A stretch of DNA of 8,883 bases, taken from contig JAEYSE010000106.1 of NCBI GenBank assembly GCA_023435025.1, forward strand, positions 1-8,883, read 5' to 3'. Made by a program: the position numbers and the translations under genes. The notes under the pieces are model-generated. The model did not search any database. It worked only from the letters and a program-made list of their open reading frames with translations, and had not been told where the DNA came from. This document shows, one piece after another, positions 6,165-8,883 of the stretch; within the stretch, counting starts at the first letter, position 1, and each line of letters starts with the position of its first letter. The DNA comes from Bacillota bacterium. Its GTDB lineage: Bacteria > Bacillota > Clostridia > Christensenellales > CAG-138.

Positions 6165-6218
6165 CTCTCTCGGCTCGCATGCTGGAACATCCAAAAGCGT
6201 GCTGAGGGAGTACTTTTT
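6165..6218 (+). terminator. Probable intrinsic terminator of ytxC
   Basis: CTCTCTCGGCTCGC (6165-6178) pairs with GCGTGCTGAGGGAG (6197-6210) over 14 positions with two G-U pairs and one mismatch. The inner loop can form TGGA/TCCA. TACTTTTT follows at once, and a second T-rich run continues to 6231. It begins 21 bases after the ytxC stop and lies within the region that a naive ATG start at 6150 would assign to the next gene. Confidence 0.7.
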
Positions 6219-6256
6219 CGTTGTCTTTTTTATATTCCCTATGCTGCAAGTAATAC

Positions 6257-6275
6257 AAAGGGAGGCCAAGCTATC
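6257..6275 (+). promoter_or_regulatory. Strong ribosome binding site in front of an ATC codon
   Basis: AAAGGGAGG (6257-6265) is followed by a seven-base spacer and then ATC (6273-6275), in frame with the two-helix membrane protein. No ATG, GTG or TTG exists in that frame between 6150 and 6354. The spacing is the same as for thrS and popT, suggesting that translation begins at this rare codon. Confidence 0.5.
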
Positions 6276-6503
6276 GATTTATCGTACGCCCGCTTCGCCA
6301 CCATACTTAACGTACTCGGCCGCATCGTTGGATATCTGGCGATAGTTGCGGGCATGACTTTGCTCATTGGCGCAATCAATGAAGGCGAATTTGTAATACT
6401 GCCGCTCCTCCTGCTTGGCGGCGGTGGCGCGGGTATCATTGCGCTGACAAGCTTTTTGACCGACAAACTGGCACAAAAGATCCTGATCAGCAAATTCACC
6501 TAA
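6273..6503 (+). CDS. Small two-helix membrane protein of unknown function
   Basis: I do not recognise a family. From the ATC at 6273 the product is 76 residues. It begins with a short polar leader (DLSYARFAT) and a first hydrophobic helix (ILNVLGRIVGYLAIVAGMTLLIGAI). After a charged turn (NEGE) comes a second helix starting FVILPLLLLGGGGAGIIALTS, with a KLAQKILISKFT tail. This is a typical small inner-membrane hairpin. An alternative start at ATG 6150 would give 117 residues but has no ribosome binding site. It would also place the ytxC terminator inside the coding sequence, and the added residues (Cys- and Arg-rich) look non-coding. The reading frame is otherwise intact. The gene lies between ytxC and the thrS T-box. 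Either it uses an ATC start, or the ATG has been lost by mutation and the gene is weakened. Confidence 0.6.
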   Translation: MDLSYARFATILNVLGRIVGYLAIVAGMTLLIGAINEGEFVILPLLLLGGGGAGIIALTSFLTDKLAQKILISKFT

Positions 6504-6541
6504 AAAACCGGAGTTTGCGTAGAGGCTTTCAGTGGAAAACC

Positions 6542-6603
6542 CGGCGCTTTACCAAAAGCTTGCCGCCGCGTTTGCCCAAGCCTGACGCTAAACGCCGATT
6601 TTT
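6542..6603 (+). terminator. Weak candidate terminator after the small membrane gene
   Basis: Two adjacent hairpins occur. GCTTT/AAAGC has loop ACCA (6546-6559), flanked by CGGC/GCCG. Then GCGTTT (6568-6573) pairs with AAACGC (6590-6595) and is followed by CGATTTTT. The second stem is only six pairs with a 16-base loop, so termination is uncertain. Nothing else that I can support lies between 6504 and the thrS promoter. Confidence 0.35.
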
Positions 6604-6628
6604 CCCCGATATCCTTTTTTGCTTTTGG

Positions 6629-6657
6629 TTGACGGAACAAAAGGGCGGGTATATAAT
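6629..6657 (+). promoter_or_regulatory. Sigma-A promoter of the thrS T-box transcript
   Basis: TTGACG (6629-6634) and a perfect TATAAT (6652-6657) are separated by exactly 17 bases. Transcription would start near 6664, directly before T-box Stem I, giving a leader of about 245 bases. Confidence 0.88.
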
Positions 6658-6669
6658 ACGCAGTATGAG

Positions 6670-6878
6670 ATGACTTTGGAAGAGTACCGCCTATCTCAGG
6701 GCATTTAGAGAGGAAGCGCCCCGGCTGTAAGCGCATCCTGCCTGTAGGACGGGAAGACCACCCAGACGATCATGACGGGTTGCGCCGGTATCCGCTAAAC
6801 GAGTGGTTTATACAACTAGGGTGGAACCGCGGGAATTGTAAGCCCGTCCCTTGGCAGAATTGTCAGGGGACTTTTTTT
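6670..6878 (+). promoter_or_regulatory. Threonine T-box riboswitch controlling thrS
   Basis: This leader RNA senses uncharged threonyl-tRNA and switches between antiterminator and terminator. Stem I runs from about 6670 to 6773, with ATGA/TCAT near its base. The specifier loop has GGAAGAGTA (6678-6686) on the left. On the right is GAAGACCA (6753-6760), where ACC (6757-6759) is the Thr specifier codon followed by the usual purine. The helix above it pairs CCG.CCTA (6687-6693) with TAGG.CGG (6745-6752). The distal motifs AGAGAGG (6707-6713) and GGCTG (6723-6727) are present. The T-box AGGGTGGAACCGCGGG (6818-6833) forms an antiterminator with 6843-6851, leaving the seven-base bulge TGGAACC to bind the tRNA NCCA end; TGGA implies discriminator base U. 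The competing terminator shares 6846-6851. Confidence 0.95.
6846..6878 (+). terminator. Regulated terminator of the thrS T-box
   Basis: GTCCCTTGGCA (6846-6856) pairs with TGTCAGGGGAC (6861-6871) over 11 positions, including two G-U pairs, with a GAAT loop and seven T after it. Its 5' arm is also needed for the antiterminator, so the two structures exclude each other. Confidence 0.92.
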
Positions 6879-6909
6879 ATGAACAGACAGCAAATTAGGA
6901 GGAATCTTT

Positions 6910-8814
6910 ATGAAAATCACGTTCCCGGACGGAAGCGCGCGCGAATACGCGAATGGCACAACGGCGCTGCAGATCGCAGCGGATATCAGCCCCCGCCTCG
7001 CCAAGGCGACCCTTGTATGTGAGCTGGACGGCAAACTGTATGACGCCTTCCGCCCAATAGAAGGTGACCATACCGTTAAGTTTTTGAGTTGGAACGAGGA
7101 GGGCGGCCGCTGGGGTTACCGCCATACCGCTTCGCATATTCTGGCGCAGGCCGTCAAACGCCTGTTCCCGGATGTGACGCTCGCCATCGGCCCCGCGATA
7201 GACAACGGCTTTTACTATGATTTTGATAAGCCTGAGCCGTTCTCCGCAGATGATCTTGCAAAGATCGAGGCGGAGATGGAACGCATCTCCAAAGAGGACT
7301 TCAAGTTGGAGCGGTTTGAGCTACCCCGTACGGAAGCCATTTCCTACATGCAGGAAATGAATGAGCCGTACAAGGTAGAGCTGATCCGTGATCTCCCCGA
7401 AGACAGCATTATCAGCTTCTACAAGCAGGGCGACTTTGTAGACCTTTGCGCGGGCCCGCATATGCAAAGCACCGGCAAGGTGAAAAACTTCAAGCTGATG
7501 AGCCTGGCCGGCGCATACTGGCGCGGCAGTGAAAAAAACAAGATGCTCCAGCGTATTTATGGTACCGCGTTTGAAAAGAAGGCGGATCTCGACGAATACC
7601 TGTTCCGTATGGAGGAAGCAAAAAAGCGCGACCACCGCAAACTGGGCCGCGAACTCGACCTGTTTGACATCCACGACGAAGGCCCGGGCTTCCCGTTCTT
7701 CTACCCCAACGGTATGATTCTGCGAAACGGCCTGGAGGACTTCTGGCGCTTTGAGCACCACAGGCGTGGGTACAAGGAAATCCGCACGCCCATCATTTTG
7801 AACCGCGACCTGTGGCTCAGGTCCGGCCACTGGGACCATTATCAGAACAACATGTACTTCACCAAGATAGACGACGCGGATTACGCGGTGAAGCCCATGA
7901 ACTGCCCGGGGGCAATACTGACCTACAAGCGTAAGATCTACTCCTACCGCGACCTGCCCGAACGCCTGGCGGAATTGGGCCTTGTGCACCGGCATGAGCT
8001 TTCCGGCGCGCTGCACGGCCTGATGCGTGTCAGGTGCTTCACGCAGGACGACGCGCATATATTCATGACGCCGGAGCAGATTAAGCCCGAACTACTGGGT
8101 GTGATTGAAAAGTTCCAGTTCTTCTACGATACGTTTGGCTTTAAATACAGCGTGGAGCTTTCCACCAGGCCGGAAAACAGCATGGGCTCCGACGAACAGT
8201 GGGAAACCGCTACCGAAGGCCTGCGTGCGGCGCTTGACGCCAGCGGCCTCCCTTATAAAGTAAACGAGGGCGACGGCGCGTTCTATGGCCCGAAGATCGA
8301 CTTCCATCTTGAGGACGCCATTGGCCGTACCTGGCAGTGCGGAACCATACAGCTTGATTTCCAGATGCCTGAACGCTTTGACCTCACTTATGTGGGCGCG
8401 GACAATGAGAAGCACCGCCCGGTCATGATCCATACGGTTGTGTACGGCTCCATTGAGCGGTTTATCGCGGTGCTTACCGAGCACTGTGCAGGCGCGTTCC
8501 CTGCGTGGCTCTCCCCCGTCCAGGTCAAGGTGCTCACAATCACCGACCGCGTGAGCGAACGGGCGAGCGAGCTAAGAGACCGGCTGCGTGAAAAAGGCAT
8601 ACGCGCGGAGGCGGATTTAAGAAACGAGAAGATCGGCTTCAAGATCCGAGAAGCGCAAATGCAGAAAGTGCCCTACATGCTGGTAATTGGCGATAAGGAA
8701 GCCGAGCAGAATTTGGTGGCCGTCCGTTCCCGCAGCGAGGGCGACCTTGGCACAATGTCCCTTGAAGATTTCCTTGCCCGCTTGGGGAACGAAATCTCAG
8801 GCAAAAAGAACTGA
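6910..8814 (+). CDS. thrS: Threonine--tRNA ligase
   Basis: This class II synthetase charges tRNA-Thr with threonine using ATP. The 634 residues are full length and have the usual domains. An N-terminal TGS domain (about 1-62) is followed by the editing domain (about 65-225) with HTASH (His72, His76) and CAGPH (Cys180, His184), which removes mischarged serine. The catalytic core (about 245-535) has zinc ligands Cys332 (MNCPGAI), His383 (DDAHIF) and His508 (MIHTVVYG), motif 2 at HRHELSGALHGLMRVR (Arg361, Glu363) and motif 3 at GSIERF. The anticodon-binding domain runs from about 536 to the end (SPVQVKVLTITD onward). AGGAGG at 6897-6902 lies seven bases before the ATG. Expression is governed by the T-box leader, and a terminator follows. 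The motif 3 region differs slightly from the common HRAILGS...EHYAG form. The assignment is certain. Confidence 0.98.
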   Translation: MKITFPDGSAREYANGTTALQIAADISPRLAKATLVCELDGKLYDAFRPIEGDHTVKFLSWNEEGGRWGYRHTASHILAQAVKRLFPDVTLAIGPAIDNGFYYDFDKPEPFSADDLAKIEAEMERISKEDFKLERFELPRTEAISYMQEMNEPYKVELIRDLPEDSIISFYKQGDFVDLCAGPHMQSTGKVKNFKLMSLAGAYWRGSEKNKMLQRIYGTAFEKKADLDEYLFRMEEAKKRDHRKLGRELDLFDIHDEGPGFPFFYPNGMILRNGLEDFWRFEHHRRGYKEIRTPIILNRDLWLRSGHWDHYQNNMYFTKIDDADYAVKPMNCPGAILTYKRKIYSYRDLPERLAELGLVHRHELSGALHGLMRVRCFTQDDAHIFMTPEQIKPELLGVIEKFQFFYDTFGFKYSVELSTRPENSMGSDEQWETATEGLRAALDASGLPYKVNEGDGAFYGPKIDFHLEDAIGRTWQCGTIQLDFQMPERFDLTYVGADNEKHRPVMIHTVVYGSIERFIAVLTEHCAGAFPAWLSPVQVKVLTITDRVSERASELRDRLREKGIRAEADLRNEKIGFKIREAQMQKVPYMLVIGDKEAEQNLVAVRSRSEGDLGTMSLEDFLARLGNEISGKKN

Positions 8815-8828
8815 AGTATGCGATAATG

Positions 8829-8862
8829 CCGCGCCGGGTCCCGAAACCCGGCGCGGGCTTTT
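8829..8862 (+). terminator. Intrinsic terminator of thrS
   Basis: CCGCGCCGGGT (8829-8839) pairs perfectly with ACCCGGCGCGG (8846-8856) around a six-base loop and is followed by GCTTTT. It begins 14 bases after the thrS stop. The last 20 bases of the window hold nothing recognisable. Confidence 0.88.
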
Positions 8863-8883
8863 CTATTAATGCAATTCAATGAT

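Noticed and set aside
6780..7022. 80-codon plus-strand frame through the T-box 3' end and the start of thrS
   Set aside because: It crosses the T-box antiterminator and terminator and overlaps thrS in another frame; the ATG at 6879 has no ribosome binding site.
7321..8058. A 245-codon open frame antisense to thrS
   Set aside because: It lies wholly opposite conserved ThrRS coding sequence, with no binding site or domain; it arises from the codon composition of thrS.

Overview
The window reads as ordinary chromosomal DNA from a low-to-moderate GC Gram-positive bacterium, most likely an endospore-forming member of the Clostridia (Bacillota). The clues are strong AGGAGG-type ribosome binding sites, frequent TTG/GTG starts, intrinsic terminators after most transcription units, a canonical threonine T-box riboswitch in front of thrS, and a YtxC-like sporulation protein just upstream of thrS, echoing the ytxC-thrS neighbourhood of Bacillus subtilis. 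Genus cannot be read from the sequence. No mobile element, CRISPR array, tRNA or rRNA was found.

Layout. Bases 1-331 hold the first 16 codons of a gene leaving the window on the minus strand, with its promoter, and the promoter of zapA (332-679, +). A bidirectional terminator (696-719) and a minus-strand terminator (806-843) separate zapA from a convergent HtrA-type membrane-anchored serine protease (894-2150, -). A divergent intergenic region with two perfect inverted repeats and a near-consensus promoter (2294-2323) leads into a compact plus-strand operon: a DUF368/PopT-type polyprenyl-phosphate translocase (2358-3221), an acyl-ACP thioesterase overlapping it by 11 bases (3211-3954), and a cyclophilin-type prolyl isomerase (3974-4477), closed by a strong terminator (4485-4524). 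Next come a TTG-started 3-methyladenine DNA glycosylase I (tag, 4558-5127), a 281-base gap with two notable inverted repeats, ytxC (GTG start, 5409-6143), a small two-helix membrane protein with an anomalous start (about 6273-6503), and a 400-base leader holding a sigma-A promoter and Thr T-box, followed by thrS (6910-8814) and its terminator (8829-8862).

How the genes fit together. Most products are housekeeping: division (ZapA), envelope quality control (HtrA), recycling of the undecaprenyl-phosphate carrier (PopT), lipid chain release (thioesterase), folding (cyclophilin), DNA repair (Tag), sporulation (YtxC) and translation (ThrRS). Facing HtrA and PopT across one regulatory region gives the left half an envelope-homeostasis flavour, which is inference. 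No clearly new multi-gene system is visible. The points most worth a second look are the apparent ATC start and the terminator lying inside the nominal N-terminus of the small membrane gene, the inverted repeats in the htrA/popT and tag/ytxC gaps, and the competing start codons of ytxC.
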